64,000 bases of DNA. Source: Brevibacterium yomogidense. Its GTDB lineage: Bacteria; Actinomycetota; Actinomycetes; Actinomycetales; Brevibacteriaceae. Every line of letters starts with the position of its first letter. Positions within the stretch are counted from its first letter, which is position 1. Below the pieces are notes generated by a model. The model had not been told where the DNA came from, searched no databases, and worked only from the letters and a program-made list of their open reading frames with translations. The DNA is taken from positions 552,990-616,989 of the forward strand of contig NZ_FWFF01000017.1 of assembly GCF_900163715.1 (NCBI RefSeq), read 5' to 3'. Positions 45,295-55,527 of this stretch are shown piece by piece. The position numbers were made by a program, and so were the translations under genes.

Positions 45295-46184
45295 CCGCAC
45301 CGACCGAGCACGCTCCGGCGGTCGATCCCACCTCGAGCCTCGTCGTCGTGACCGGCGCGTCGCGCGGGATCGGACGAGCGCTCGCGGAGGGGTTCGCCGC
45401 CGCGGGGCACCCGGTCCTCGTCACCGCGCGCTCCGCAGACTCCGCACGGGCCGCGGCAGTGGGGATCGTCGACAGATCCTGCGTGCACGTCGACGGCGCA
45501 GAGGTGACCCCGCGCGTGCGGGGCATCGCGCTCGACGTCACAGCGCCCGACTCGGTGGCCGCCTTCACCGACGAGGTCTCCCGCGTCGCCGCTGAATGGG
45601 ACGCGCCCCTGCGCACGCTGGTGAACAACGCCGGCACTGTGGAGGCGAGCGAAGGTCCGATCTGGGAGGTCGATGCAGAGGACATGGCATCGGTCATCGA
45701 GACGAACCTCATCGGGGTCTTCCGCGTGGTCCGTGCGCTCGTGCCCACGCTCCTGGAGAGCGCCGCGCAGTCGGGCGAGCCCGTGCGGATCATCGACCTG
45801 AACTCCGGTTCGGGCGCTTCCGGCACGACGGCGCACGCCGCGTACTCGGCGTCCAAGGCCGGACTGTTCCGGCTGGCCCAGTCGCTCGTCGACCACGGCC
45901 ACGACCGGGGCCTGCGCGTCTTCGAGATGGCGCCCGGGGTCGTCGCATCCGACATGACGAGATCGATGCCGATGCACGATCACCGGACAGGGGACGACTG
46001 GACCCCGCCGCAGGCAGTGGTTCAGCTCGCCCTCGCCCTCGCGTCGGGACGCCTCGACGCGTGGACCGGACGCTACGTCCGGGCGGGTGTCGACACACCC
46101 GAGTCGCTCGAGAGTGCCGCGGACACGCTGACGCCGGGGGACCTCGGCGACGGCTTCCGCACGCTGGCCGTGCGCATGCAGTAG
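45291..46184 (+). CDS. Short-chain dehydrogenase/reductase
   Basis: A 297-residue SDR with the cofactor motif VVTGASRGIGRAL, the structural NNAG in LVNNAGTVEAS, and the active-site S and YxxxK in NSGSGASGTTAHAAYSASKAGL. The substrate is unknown. An Arg after the first strand (TARSAD) suggests NADP(H). The start overlaps the pheT stop by four bases, an odd functional partner that probably reflects read-through rather than a shared pathway. Confidence 0.88.
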   Translation: MTAPTEHAPAVDPTSSLVVVTGASRGIGRALAEGFAAAGHPVLVTARSADSARAAAVGIVDRSCVHVDGAEVTPRVRGIALDVTAPDSVAAFTDEVSRVAAEWDAPLRTLVNNAGTVEASEGPIWEVDAEDMASVIETNLIGVFRVVRALVPTLLESAAQSGEPVRIIDLNSGSGASGTTAHAAYSASKAGLFRLAQSLVDHGHDRGLRVFEMAPGVVASDMTRSMPMHDHRTGDDWTPPQAVVQLALALASGRLDAWTGRYVRAGVDTPESLESAADTLTPGDLGDGFRTLAVRMQ

Positions 46185-46252
46185 CGTTGCCGCCGGTGCC
46201 TCGGACGCGGGCACCGGGCAGGGAGTGGACCGACCCTGGGGAAGGGGGCACC

Positions 46253-48274
46253 GTGGACGTCCTGTGGACGATCGTGCTCGGCCTCGTCAATGCCGTCATC
46301 GTCGGCGTGTTCGTGCGTCGACTCATCAACGTGGGCACGGGGGCGCTGCGCAACACGCTGGTCTCCCTCGTCATGGGCCTGTCGATCTGGCCCGTGTCGC
46401 TCCAGGCGTTCGAGATGCTCGAGATCGTGCAGCGCGGCGACGTCCCGTTCCTGGGGATGAGCTTCCCCGCCGTCATGGTGTTCCTGCTCATCTTCGCCTG
46501 GTTCGTCGCGATCCAGCTGTTCGTCATGCTGGCGATCGAACTGGTCCTGCCGTCCGGATCGTTCTCGCAGGCGGCGCGCACCGTGTCGCGACTGCCCACC
46601 TGGTATCGCCGCCTGCGGAGGATCGGAGAGATCCAGAACCTCCTCATCCGCTTCGGCCTGCGCCGCTACCTGCGTCCCCGCATCCCCAGCCTGCGAGTGT
46701 CGATGACGGAGATCGCGCAGGCGGCCGCCCAGGCGCTCGCGGCGGCCGGCGTCACCTTCGTCAAGCTGGGCCAGTTCGTCGCGACGCGGGCGGACATGAT
46801 CCCCGCTGAGTTCGTCGAGGAGTTCTCGCGACTGCAGTCAGAGGTGCCAGCTGTCGCGTTCGCGGAGATCCGGCCGGAGATCGAACGCCAGTGGGGACGT
46901 CCGATCGAGGACGTCTGCCGCGAGTTCGACGAGAAGCCGCTCGCCGCCGCCTCCGTGGCGCAGGTCCATCGTGCGGTGCTGCGTTCGGGGGAGGAAGTCG
47001 TCGTCAAGGTGCAGCGGCCCAACCTGCGCCGGCAGGTCCGCGCGGACTCCGACATCATCATGTCGTTGGCGGAGCGGTTCGAGAAGACGGCGTCCTGGGC
47101 GCAGACGATCGGCCTCACCGACATCGCCCGCGGCTTCCTCGACTCGCTGTCGGAGGAGCTCGACTACCGCGGAGAGATCCGGCAGACGCTCGCCATGCGG
47201 GAGGACCTGGGCGCACAGCCGGGTTCGCTGGTGCGCATCCCGGAGGTGTTCGTCGAACTGTCGGGGCGGCAGATCATCGTGATGGAGCGGATGCCGGGCC
47301 GCCCCCTCACCCGGGGCGAGGACGTCCTCGGCGGCCTGTCGATGATCGCCCGTCGCGAGGCGGCGGAGCAGCTGTTCGTCGTCGTCGCGCGGCAGATGCT
47401 CGAGTCCGGGGTCTTCCACGCGGACCTCCACGCCGGCAACATCATGGTGTCGGACGCAGCGCGCGTGGGCCTCATCGACTTCGGCGCGGTGGGTCGCCTG
47501 GACTCGCGGGACCGTCGCGACGTCCTCCAGCTGCTGCTGGCCTTCGAGCGCCAGAACTCACTGGCGGCCACGAACGCGGTCATCGACCTCTTCGGCATGC
47601 CGCCTGGGCTCGACCTGCGCCAGGTGCAGCGGGAGATCGGGCAGATCATGCTGCGCTACGACGGGGGAGTGGCGTCGGCAGCGGCCGGCACGGCGGACGG
47701 CTTCGGCGGTGCGGCATCGGGGTTCTTCCGCGAGCTGCTGTCATTCATCCTGTCCCACGGGTTCACGATGCCGTCCGCCGTCGCCCAGGCGTTCCGGGCG
47801 ATCACGACGCTGGAGGACAGCCTGCGTCGACTCGATCCGCACGCCGACCTCCTGGGGCTCGTCCGCGAGCACGGCCGGGATCTGCTCGCCGGCACCCGTG
47901 ACGTGCGCGGGAGCGCGCAGGACGCCGCGCTCTACGCGGGAGCGACGGCACCGGTCCTCGCGAACTTCCCCGTCGAACTGTCCCGCGTCGTGAAGCACCT
48001 GCAGGACGGAACGCTCGACATCGGGACGAGCGGGCTCAACATCGACCTCATCAGGAACCTCGTGCGCACGGTCGTGGACCAGCTGGTCCAGGTGGTCCTG
48101 GCGACCGCGCTGGTGCTCGGGGGAGTCATCATGATGGCGTTCGACTTCGGGCCGCCGCTGGCGACGGGGTTCACGATCTTCACGTACTTCGGCGCGTGGC
48201 TGCTGCTGGGCGGCATGGTGCTCGCCGCCATCGTGCTGGCTCCGGCCCTGAGAGACAGACGGGCCGAGCTCTGA
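46253..48274 (+). CDS. UbiB/AarF (ABC1) family kinase-like membrane protein
   Basis: A 673-residue protein. Three hydrophobic segments occupy roughly residues 4-20, 33-55 and 68-90. The ABC1 domain follows, with the KxGQ motif in VTFVKLGQFVATRADMIP, the Ala-rich loop in LAAASVAQVHRAV, the lysine in VVVKVQRP, FHADLHAGNIMV, and the metal-binding DFGAVGRL. Two membrane helices close the C-terminus. Family members act in quinone synthesis or lipid handling as atypical ATPases. GTG 46253 has GAAGGGGG upstream. Confidence 0.88.
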   Translation: MDVLWTIVLGLVNAVIVGVFVRRLINVGTGALRNTLVSLVMGLSIWPVSLQAFEMLEIVQRGDVPFLGMSFPAVMVFLLIFAWFVAIQLFVMLAIELVLPSGSFSQAARTVSRLPTWYRRLRRIGEIQNLLIRFGLRRYLRPRIPSLRVSMTEIAQAAAQALAAAGVTFVKLGQFVATRADMIPAEFVEEFSRLQSEVPAVAFAEIRPEIERQWGRPIEDVCREFDEKPLAAASVAQVHRAVLRSGEEVVVKVQRPNLRRQVRADSDIIMSLAERFEKTASWAQTIGLTDIARGFLDSLSEELDYRGEIRQTLAMREDLGAQPGSLVRIPEVFVELSGRQIIVMERMPGRPLTRGEDVLGGLSMIARREAAEQLFVVVARQMLESGVFHADLHAGNIMVSDAARVGLIDFGAVGRLDSRDRRDVLQLLLAFERQNSLAATNAVIDLFGMPPGLDLRQVQREIGQIMLRYDGGVASAAAGTADGFGGAASGFFRELLSFILSHGFTMPSAVAQAFRAITTLEDSLRRLDPHADLLGLVREHGRDLLAGTRDVRGSAQDAALYAGATAPVLANFPVELSRVVKHLQDGTLDIGTSGLNIDLIRNLVRTVVDQLVQVVLATALVLGGVIMMAFDFGPPLATGFTIFTYFGAWLLLGGMVLAAIVLAPALRDRRAEL

Positions 48275-48312
48275 CGGAGTCGGACCGCAGCCGGACGTGT
48301 GCCGACTGCACA

Positions 48313-48352
48313 GGTTGCGATCTGATATGCAACCGCGATGAGTTGCGATCTG
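48313..48352. repeat. Direct repeat and small hairpin between convergent genes
   Basis: GTTGCGATCTG occurs at 48314-48324 and again at 48342-48352. The first copy also forms a GGTTGC (48313-48318) / GCAACC (48329-48334) hairpin. It may be a weak terminator for the UbiB-family gene or metQ. Confidence 0.4.
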
Positions 48353-48389
48353 TGCTGAAGGCGTGCACGCCCGGGTGCGCGTCCGTCGG

Positions 48390-49232
48390 TCAGAAGGCAG
48401 GCAGCACGGCGCCGTCCGACCAGTTCTCCTCGATGTACTGCGAGACCTCATCGGAGCGCAGGAGCCCGTCGAGGGCCACGAGAGCCTCATTCGTCTCATC
48501 GCCGGCGCGGACGGCCAGGAAGTTCGCGTAGGGGTTGCCCTCGCCGTCTTCGACGAGGATACCGTCCTCGGTGGGTGAGAGACCTGCCTCCAGCGCGTTG
48601 TTCCCGTTGATGACGGCTGCGTCGACGTCCGCCAGGGTCCGGGCGAGCTGCGCTGCGTCGGCCTCGACGAACTCGAGGTTCTTCGGATTGTCCGCGACGT
48701 CGTGGATCGTCGCAGACGCCGCATCGACACCGTCGTTCAGTCCGATGACACCTGCCTGGGCCAGTAGATCGAGCGCTCGGCCCTGGTTGGACGGATCGTT
48801 GTTGATGCCGATCGCCGCACCGTCGGGCAGGTCGTCGACGCTGTCGATCGACTCGGAGAAGAGCGCGAACGGCTCGATGTGGATCCCCTCGAAGTGTGCG
48901 AGCTCGTAGCCCTGGCCCGCGACCTCGGACTCGAAGTACGGCAGGTGCTGGAAGTAGTTCGCGTCGAGGTCCCCGTCGACGAGTGCCTTGTTGGGGGCGG
49001 TGTAGTCCGTGTACTCCGTGATCTCCAGGTCGAGCCCCGCGTCTTCGGCGAGGTTCTCGTCCACGAACGTGAGGATGTCGCCGTGCGGTACGGGGGAGAC
49101 GCCGACGGTGAGTGTGGTGACTCCGTCCGCCTCAGTGCCCACGGTCTGATCCTCGCCGCCGCCCGCGCCGCACGCGGACAGGGTGAGGGCGGTCGCTGCG
49201 ACTGCGGACGAGAGGATGAGGGTCTTGCGCAT
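48390..49232 (-). CDS. metQ: Methionine ABC transporter substrate-binding lipoprotein
   Basis: A 280-residue NLPA/MetQ lipoprotein. The signal peptide ends in the lipobox LSAC with Cys21. The mature part has VGVSPVPHGDIL, YTDYTAPNKALVDGDLDANYFQHLPYFE, and GIHIEPFALFSESI, typical of D-/L-methionine-binding proteins. ATG 49232 follows GAAGGAGAACC. It is the third gene of metN-metI-metQ. Confidence 0.92.
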   Translation of the reverse strand: MRKTLILSSAVAATALTLSACGAGGGEDQTVGTEADGVTTLTVGVSPVPHGDILTFVDENLAEDAGLDLEITEYTDYTAPNKALVDGDLDANYFQHLPYFESEVAGQGYELAHFEGIHIEPFALFSESIDSVDDLPDGAAIGINNDPSNQGRALDLLAQAGVIGLNDGVDAASATIHDVADNPKNLEFVEADAAQLARTLADVDAAVINGNNALEAGLSPTEDGILVEDGEGNPYANFLAVRAGDETNEALVALDGLLRSDEVSQYIEENWSDGAVLPAF

Positions 49233-49290
49233 GGTTCTCCTTCAGAGATGCTTCGTGCTGATGAGTGTGGTCAGAGGGCGACCGGAGCCG

Positions 49291-49974
49291 TCACTGCCGG
49301 TGGTCGACGCTGCGGGCGAGGAGGTCGCCCGCGAGCTGCAGCAGCGCTACACAGGCGACGAGCAGCACGATGCAGGCGATCATGGTGTCGGTCTGGTACC
49401 GCTGATATCCATAGGAGATCGCGAGTGCCCCCAGGCCCCCGCCGCCCACTGCGCCCGCCATCGCGGTGTAGCTCACCAGCGCCACCGCCGTCACCGTGGC
49501 GCCCGACAGCAGGCCCGGCAGCGCTTCCGGCACGAGCACCTGGCGGATGAGCTGCCAGGAGTCGGCACCCATCATCTGGACCGCCTCGATCTTGCCGGCG
49601 GCGACCTCGCGGAGCGCTGCTTCGACCAGCCGCGCGTAGAACGGGATGGCGCTGACCGTCAGGGAGACGACGGTCGCCTGCCAGCCCAGTGCGGACCCGG
49701 TGACGAAGCGGGCGAACGGGATGAGGGCGATCATGAGGATGATGAACGGGATCGAGCGACCGATGTCGACGACCGTGGACACGATCCGGTAGACCATGCG
49801 GTTGTCGGTGAGGGAGCCCTTCGCCGTCATGTAGAGCCACACACCGAGCGGCAGTCCGACGATGATCGCGAAGGCCGTCGCGAAGACGGTCATGAGCAGC
49901 GTCTCGCCGAGTGCGGGCCACAGTTCGATCCGGATCGCGGGGTTGTCGAACCAGAGAGGACGGTCGGCGGTCAT
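49291..49974 (-). CDS. metI: Methionine ABC transporter permease
   Basis: A 227-residue inner-membrane permease with five or six helices and the ABC-coupling EAA loop (EAVQMMGADSWQLIRQVLVPEALPGLLSG). TVVDIGRSIPFIILM is typical of MetI. The ATG at 49974 overlaps the metN stop by four bases, which decides against the longer upstream frame. Confidence 0.93.
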   Translation of the reverse strand: MTADRPLWFDNPAIRIELWPALGETLLMTVFATAFAIIVGLPLGVWLYMTAKGSLTDNRMVYRIVSTVVDIGRSIPFIILMIALIPFARFVTGSALGWQATVVSLTVSAIPFYARLVEAALREVAAGKIEAVQMMGADSWQLIRQVLVPEALPGLLSGATVTAVALVSYTAMAGAVGGGGLGALAISYGYQRYQTDTMIACIVLLVACVALLQLAGDLLARSVDHRQ

Positions 49975-50936
49975 GCGGCCTCCTCGACGTGGATTCCGCG
50001 CGCACGGAGGGCTGTGCTCAGGCGTTCCCGCTGCAGTGTGTCCGCGCACACGAGGCGCAGGCGGCCGACCTGCGTGCCGTCGATCGTCTCGAGCGTTCCC
50101 GACTCCACCGCACTGATCGGAGTCCCGGTGCTCTCCGCGATGTCGAAGACCGTGCCGAGGGGCGTTCCTGCGAGCGCGACCTCAAGCGTGCGCCGATGAG
50201 GATCGTCGGAAGCGCGGGGGAGCGGAACGAGGTCTCTGGCGAGGGGCGACGAGGGGTCGGCGAGGATCTCGCCCAGCATTCCGGTCTGCGTCACGCGACC
50301 GTGCTCAAGCAGTGTCGCGGAATCGCAGATCTCGCGGACGACGGACATCTCGTGGGTGATGATGAGGACCGTGATGCCCAGTCGGTCGCGCAGAGAGGCG
50401 ATGAGGCTGAGGATCTGCCCGGTCGTCTGCGTGTCGAGTGCGCTGGTGGGTTCGTCGCAGAGCAGGATCTTGGGCTCGCTCGCGAGGGCGCGGGCGATCC
50501 CCACGCGCTGCTGCTGACCGCCGGACAGCTGGGCGGGGTGGTTGCCGGCGCGGTCGGTGAGCCCGACGAGCTCGAGCAGTTCGAGCGCTCGGGCGCGGCG
50601 TGCAGCGCGCGGGACACCTGCCACCTGCAGCGGATGCTCGACGTTCTCCAGCGCGGTGCGCGAATCGAGGAGATTCGCGTGCTGGAAGACCATCCCGATG
50701 CTGCGGCGCGAGGCACGCAGGCGGGCGCCGCTCAGGGCGGTGATGTCGACCCCGTCGATGCGAGCGTGCCCGGATGTGGCGGACTCGAGCCCCGTCAGGC
50801 AGCGGATGAGAGTGGACTTCCCCGCACCGGACCGGCCGACGATCCCATGGATCTCGCCCTCTGCGACGGACAGGGAGATGCCTGCGAGTGCTGTGCTGCC
50901 TGCGAACTCCTTGCGGAGCTCTTGCAATTCGATCAC
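49971..50936 (-). CDS. metN: Methionine ABC transporter ATP-binding protein
   Basis: A 321-residue ATPase: Walker A GRSGAGKST, signature LSGGQQQR, Walker B ILLCDEPTSALD, and the H-loop ITHEM. After about residue 250 comes the small NIL/ACT-like domain (TPISAVESGTLETIDGTQVGRLRLV) where methionine inhibits transport in family members. GTG 50936 has GAGGA five bases upstream. It is the first gene of the operon and has a palindrome in its leader. Confidence 0.94.
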   Translation of the reverse strand: MIELQELRKEFAGSTALAGISLSVAEGEIHGIVGRSGAGKSTLIRCLTGLESATSGHARIDGVDITALSGARLRASRRSIGMVFQHANLLDSRTALENVEHPLQVAGVPRAARRARALELLELVGLTDRAGNHPAQLSGGQQQRVGIARALASEPKILLCDEPTSALDTQTTGQILSLIASLRDRLGITVLIITHEMSVVREICDSATLLEHGRVTQTGMLGEILADPSSPLARDLVPLPRASDDPHRRTLEVALAGTPLGTVFDIAESTGTPISAVESGTLETIDGTQVGRLRLVCADTLQRERLSTALRARGIHVEEAA

Positions 50937-50976
50937 GGGGTCCTCGCGGGGTCGGGAGTGTGTCGGCGTCGCCGAC

Positions 50977-50999
50977 GATCGTCCACACTGTGGACGATC
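50977..50999. promoter_or_regulatory. Perfect 23-bp palindrome upstream of metN
   Basis: GATCGTCCACA at 50977-50987 and its exact complement at 50989-50999 flank one central C. It lies 40 bases before metN. It may be an operator for a dimeric repressor of methionine uptake, or an RNA hairpin in the leader. It does not resemble the TAGAC-type site known for McbR, and I see no SAM riboswitch fold. Confidence 0.5.
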
Positions 51000-51117
51000 C
51001 GCAGACGTCCGAGGTCACCCGGTGTCATAAAGCGCAACACAGGGGCAGTGAGCTCCCACACGCAGCGGCCGGACACGTGCCTGCACGCGCCCGGCCGCTG
51101 TCCCGCTCTCTCGTTCC

Positions 51118-52098
51118 TCAGGTCGTGAGGACGACCTTCCCCGTGGTCCGGCGGCCCTCGAGCGCACGGTGCGCCTCCTCCGCCTCCGCGAGGCCGAAGG
51201 TCTCACCGACGCGGAAGTCGAGCCAGCCGTCGGTCAGGCCTGCGAACAGCATCTCCGACCGCTTCGCGAGCTCAGCCGGTGTGCGGACGAACCAGACGAG
51301 GGAGGGGCGGGACAGGAAGACTCCGCCCTCGCCGTTGAGCCGCTGGATGTCGAACTGGGGCACCTGGCCTGAGGCTCCGCCGAACAGCACGAGCGAGCCG
51401 CGCACAGCCGTCGCCCTGAGGGACGCGTCGAACGTGTCCCTGCCGACGCCGTCGTAGGCCACGTCCACGCCGCGGCCGTCCGTCAGGTCCAGCACCGTCT
51501 GGGCGACGTCGACGCCCTCGCCGTAGAGGAACACGTCATCTGCTCCCGCGGTGCGCGCGAGCTCTGCCTTCTCCTCCGTCGACACGGTGCCGATGACACG
51601 GCCGCCGAGATGCTTGATCAGCTGGATGAGGAGAAGGCCCACGCCTCCGGCTGCGGCGTGGACGAGAGCGGTCTGCCCAGCCTCGATCCGGTGGGAGTCG
51701 GTCACCAGGTACTGCGCGGTGAGCCCCTGCAGCGGAATCGCGGCTGCGACGTCGAAGTCGATCCCCTCCGGCACGCGCATCGCCATATCGGCGCGCACGA
51801 TCGCCCGGGTGGCATATGAGCCCGGCCCGTCGTGCCAGGCGACTCGGTCGCCCACACTCCAGGCGGTCACGCCCTCGCCGACCTCGGCGACGATGCCCGA
51901 TCCCTCGACGCCCACCGTGTGGGGGTACTCCATGGGGTAGACGCCGGAGCGCCGGTAGGTGTCGATGAAATTGATGCCGGCGGCCTTCACCTCGACGAGG
52001 ATCTCCCCCGGGCCAGGGGCCGCGACCTCGATCTCACCGAATTCCAGGACCTCGGGTCCACCTGCCTGCATCGCCCTCACGCCGTGCGCTGCGACCAT
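51118..52098 (-). CDS. NADPH:quinone reductase / zinc-independent alcohol dehydrogenase family
   Basis: A 326-residue medium-chain oxidoreductase of the QorA group. GVEGSGIVAEVGEGV, the quinone-oxidoreductase block with IPLQGLTAQYLV, and the cofactor motif VHAAAGGVGLLLIQL are visible; the structural and catalytic zinc ligands of alcohol dehydrogenases are absent. ATG 52098 has AGGAGGGGGA upstream and is chosen over the longer open frame. It is a single gene divergent from argC. Confidence 0.88.
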   Translation of the reverse strand: MVAAHGVRAMQAGGPEVLEFGEIEVAAPGPGEILVEVKAAGINFIDTYRRSGVYPMEYPHTVGVEGSGIVAEVGEGVTAWSVGDRVAWHDGPGSYATRAIVRADMAMRVPEGIDFDVAAAIPLQGLTAQYLVTDSHRIEAGQTALVHAAAGGVGLLLIQLIKHLGGRVIGTVSTEEKAELARTAGADDVFLYGEGVDVAQTVLDLTDGRGVDVAYDGVGRDTFDASLRATAVRGSLVLFGGASGQVPQFDIQRLNGEGGVFLSRPSLVWFVRTPAELAKRSEMLFAGLTDGWLDFRVGETFGLAEAEEAHRALEGRRTTGKVVLTT

Positions 52099-52289
52099 CG
52101 TCGTCCCCCTCCTGCGCGTCGTCCGCGCGGGTCGTTCGTGCGCGTGCGCGCACCATGACTGCTCTGTCCCGGCGATCGTAGCGCGCGGGGACGTGCCTGA
52201 GTCCGGGCATCCGCCAACCGGACGATCGACTGGAATGGCGCCTTCTGTGAAGATGGGGCGAGGGCTGTGCAGCATGCCACCCGAGGGCG

Positions 52290-52313
52290 TATGATTATTC
52301 GCATGAGTGAATA
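52290..52313 (+). promoter_or_regulatory. argC leaderless -10 box with an overlapping inverted repeat
   Basis: TATGAT at 52290-52295 ends seven bases before ATG 52303. TATTC (52296-52300) and GAATA (52309-52313) form an 18-base inverted repeat over the start codon. It could be part of an ArgR operator, although its half-sites face the opposite way to the E. coli ARG box. Confidence 0.4.
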
Positions 52314-53397
52314 CACTGTCGCGGTCTCCGGTGCGACCGGCTACGCCGGCGGCGAGGTCCTCCGGCTGCTGACCGGCCATCCGCAGCTGCGTGTGACGAC
52401 GGTCGCGGGCCATTCGACTGCGGGTGATCTTCTGGGACGCCACCAGCCGCATCTCGGCTCCTACGCGCAGATGGAGATCCAGGCGTCCACGGCCGAGGTG
52501 CTCGCCGGTCACGACGTCGTCGTCCTCGCGCTGCCGCACGGCGCGTCCGGTGCGATCGCAGCCGAACTGGAGGCGACCAGCCCGGGGACCCTGATCCTCG
52601 ACCTCGCAGCCGACCACCGCCTCACGGATGCCGCGGCATGGGAGGAGTTCTACGGCAGTGAGCACCAGGGCAGCTGGAGCTACGGGCTGCCGGAACTCCT
52701 GCTCGCGGACGGGTCGAAGCAGCGGGAGGTCCTTCGCGATGCGACGCGCATCGCCGTGCCCGGGTGCAACGTCACCGCGGTCACGCTGGGCTTCCAGCCG
52801 CTCGTGCAGGCGGGACTCATCGATTCAGCCCGGCTCACGGCGACGCTGGCGAACGGCGTGTCCGGAGCCGGGAAGGCGATGAAGCCGCACCTCCTGGGCG
52901 GCGAGACCATCGGCGACGTGAGCTCGTACGGTCAGGCCGGGACTCATCGACACGTGCCGGAGATCGAGCAGAACCTCGCGGGAGTGCTCGGCATCGGCGC
53001 AGAGGACCAGCACGCCGGCGGCGTCCGCATCGCGTTCACCCCCACTCTCGTCCCCGTCGTGCGCGGCATCCACGCGACCCTCTCCGCGCCTCTGGCTTCG
53101 GCTGCACCCGTCGCCGACATCCCTGCCGCCATCGGGCGGGCCTTCGAATCCGCCTACGCCGACGAACCATTCATCACCGTGCTGCCCGCCGGCCAGTGGC
53201 CCCGCACCTCCTCGGTCACCGGCTCGAACAGTGCCCACGTCCAGTGGGCGTTCGACGAGCGGGCGGGAAGCGTCCTCGTGTCGGTGGCCCTCGACAACCT
53301 CGTGCGCGGCACGGCGGGCCAGGCGCTCCAGTCCGCTCACCTCGCGCTCGGCCTCGATGAAGCTCTCGCCCTCCCCATGAATGGAGTCGCACCATGA
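52303..53397 (+). CDS. argC: N-acetyl-gamma-glutamyl-phosphate reductase
   Basis: Third enzyme of arginine synthesis (364 residues). It starts VAVSGATGYAGGEVLRLL (NADP-binding), with the active-site Cys in VPGCNVTAVTLGF and the substrate segment NGVSGAGKAMK. ATG 52303 is supported by the -10 box and by the family start; ATG 52291 four codons upstream is the alternative. It heads the argCJBDFR run, in which consecutive genes overlap. Confidence 0.96.
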   Translation: MSEYTVAVSGATGYAGGEVLRLLTGHPQLRVTTVAGHSTAGDLLGRHQPHLGSYAQMEIQASTAEVLAGHDVVVLALPHGASGAIAAELEATSPGTLILDLAADHRLTDAAAWEEFYGSEHQGSWSYGLPELLLADGSKQREVLRDATRIAVPGCNVTAVTLGFQPLVQAGLIDSARLTATLANGVSGAGKAMKPHLLGGETIGDVSSYGQAGTHRHVPEIEQNLAGVLGIGAEDQHAGGVRIAFTPTLVPVVRGIHATLSAPLASAAPVADIPAAIGRAFESAYADEPFITVLPAGQWPRTSSVTGSNSAHVQWAFDERAGSVLVSVALDNLVRGTAGQALQSAHLALGLDEALALPMNGVAP

Positions 53398-54566
53398 CCG
53401 TCACCCACGCATCCGGCTTCCGTGCCGCAGGCCTCACAGTCGGACTCAAGGACTCCGGCAGGCCCGATCTGTCGCTCGTCGTGAACGACGGTCCCTCCGA
53501 TGCTGTGGCCGCTGTCTACACGTCGAACCGCTGCAAGGCGAACCCCGTCCTCTGGTCGCAGCAGGCGAGTGCCGACGGTCGCGCACGCGCCGTCGTGCTG
53601 AACTCCGGAGGCGCGAACTGCTACACGGGAGCATTCGGATTCGAGACGTCCCGCCTCACCGCAGAGCGGACGGGCGAGCTGCTCGAGACGACCCCCGAGG
53701 ACGTGCTCATCTGCTCGACCGGACTGATCGGAGTGGGCGGACAGGACTTCCGCGATCGGATCGTCGACGGTCTCCCGGCACTCGTCGAGGCGGCGCACGC
53801 TGGCGTTGACGACGGACGCGCTGCCGCAGAGGCGATCATGACCACCGACACCGTGGCGAAGACCATCGAGCGGACCGCGGCCGCCGGTGCGGGGGAGTAC
53901 CGCCTGGGCGGCATGGCGAAGGGCGCGGGCATGCTCGCGCCCGGTCTCGCGACGATGCTGGTGATCCTCACGACCGATGCCGACCTGCCTGCGTCCGTGC
54001 TCGACCGCGCACTGCGCCACGCGACCGCGCACAGCTTCGACCGCCTGGACACGGATGGCTGCATGTCGACGAACGACACCGTCGTCCTCATGGGCTCCGG
54101 TGCATCGGGGGTGACGCCGGACGAGGAGTCCTTCACCGCGCTCCTCACCGATGCGTGCCTTGATCTCATGCGTCAGCTGCACGTCGACGCGGAGGGGGCC
54201 CACCACGACATCGCGATCACGACGAGCGGCGCGGCGAGTGTGGCCGACGCCGTCACCGTGAGCCGCTCCGTCGCCCGGTCCAACCTCTTCAAGGCCGCGA
54301 TCTTCGGTGAGGACCCCAACTGGGGTCGTGTCGTCGCCCAGGTGGGGACGACCGATGCGGAGTTCGACCCCGCACGCATCGATGTGACCATCAACGGCGT
54401 GCGGGTCTGCACCGACTCGACACCGGACGCGGATCCGGACTCTGTCGTCTTCACCCGCGAGGTGAGCGTCGACATCGACCTGAAGTCCGGCCCCCACACG
54501 GGAACCGTGTGGACCTCCGACCTCACCCACGACTACGTCGAAGAGAACAGCGCATACTCGACATGA
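53394..54566 (+). CDS. argJ: Glutamate N-acetyltransferase / amino-acid acetyltransferase
   Basis: The 390-residue proenzyme recycles the acetyl group from N-acetylornithine to glutamate. The autocleavage region reads [14 protein letters not shown], with Thr187 as the new N-terminal nucleophile. [10 protein letters not shown] and [10 protein letters not shown] are also typical. Whether it also uses acetyl-CoA (bifunctional form) cannot be read from sequence alone, though no argA is present here. It overlaps argC and argB by ATGA. Confidence 0.95.
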   Translation: MTVTHASGFRAAGLTVGLKDSGRPDLSLVVNDGPSDAVAAVYTSNRCKANPVLWSQQASADGRARAVVLNSGGANCYTGAFGFETSRLTAERTGELLETTPEDVLICSTGLIGVGGQDFRDRIVDGLPALVEAAHAGVDDGRAAAEAIMTTDTVAKTIERTAAAGAGEYRLGGMAKGAGMLAPGLATMLVILTTDADLPASVLDRALRHATAHSFDRLDTDGCMSTNDTVVLMGSGASGVTPDEESFTALLTDACLDLMRQLHVDAEGAHHDIAITTSGAASVADAVTVSRSVARSNLFKAAIFGEDPNWGRVVAQVGTTDAEFDPARIDVTINGVRVCTDSTPDADPDSVVFTREVSVDIDLKSGPHTGTVWTSDLTHDYVEENSAYST

Positions 54567-55527
54567 GCGATACGACACCGGAACCCACCGCACCGAGCAC
54601 CACACCCGCACAGCGGCTCGCCCAGGCGCAGGCCAAGGCCGACGTGCTCACAGAGGCGCTGCCCTGGATCAAGACGTTCGCGGGTGCGACGATCGTCATC
54701 AAGTACGGCGGCAACGCCATGGTCAGCCCGGAGCTGCAGCAGGCCTTCGCCGACGACATCGCGTTCCTGCGGTTCGCCGGGCTCCGTCCGATCGTCGTCC
54801 ACGGCGGGGGCCCGCAGATCTCCGCGATGCTCGACCGACTGGGCATCGAGAGCGAGTTCCGCGCCGGCCAGCGGGTCACCAGCGACGAGGCCGCCCACGT
54901 GGCGCGCATGGTCCTGTCGGGGCACGTGAACCGCGACATCGTCGCGCGCATCAACCAGAACGGCAGCTCGGCCGTCGGGCTGTCCGGTGAGGACGGGGAC
55001 CTCCTGCTCGCCCGGCCCGCGCAGGTGCTCATCGACGGCGAACCCGTCGAGCTGGGCCGGGTCGGGACGATCGAGAAGGTATCGACCGATCTCCTCCACG
55101 AGCTGCTCGATGCCGGACGGGTGCCCGTCGTGTGCTCGATCGCCGGTGAGGTGGGGGGAGAGCCGGGGAAGCCGCTCAACATCAACGCGGACCTCGCCGC
55201 GGCCGCCATCGCCCGGCACATGCAGGCTGACAAGCTCGTCATGCTCACCGACGTGGCGGGCCTCTACCGGAACTGGCCGGACACGGACAGCCTCATCTCG
55301 CAGATCTCGACCGACGAGCTGCGGGACCTGCTGCCCCGCCTGGACTCCGGGATGATCCCCAAGATGACCGCAGCGCTCGAAGCCGTGGAGGCCGGTGTGG
55401 GACACGCCCACATCGTCGACGGCCGGGTCGCGCACTCGATCCTCCTCGAGGTCTTCACGACCGAGGGGATCGGCACGATGGTGAGCGCGGATCTGGACGC
55501 ACTGGAGAAGTCCATCGGAGGCCACGC

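Noticed and set aside
50937..51117. SAM riboswitch upstream of metNIQ
   Set aside because: I could not fold the leader into any SAM-I, SAM-II or SAM-IV core; the visible structure is a simple palindrome.
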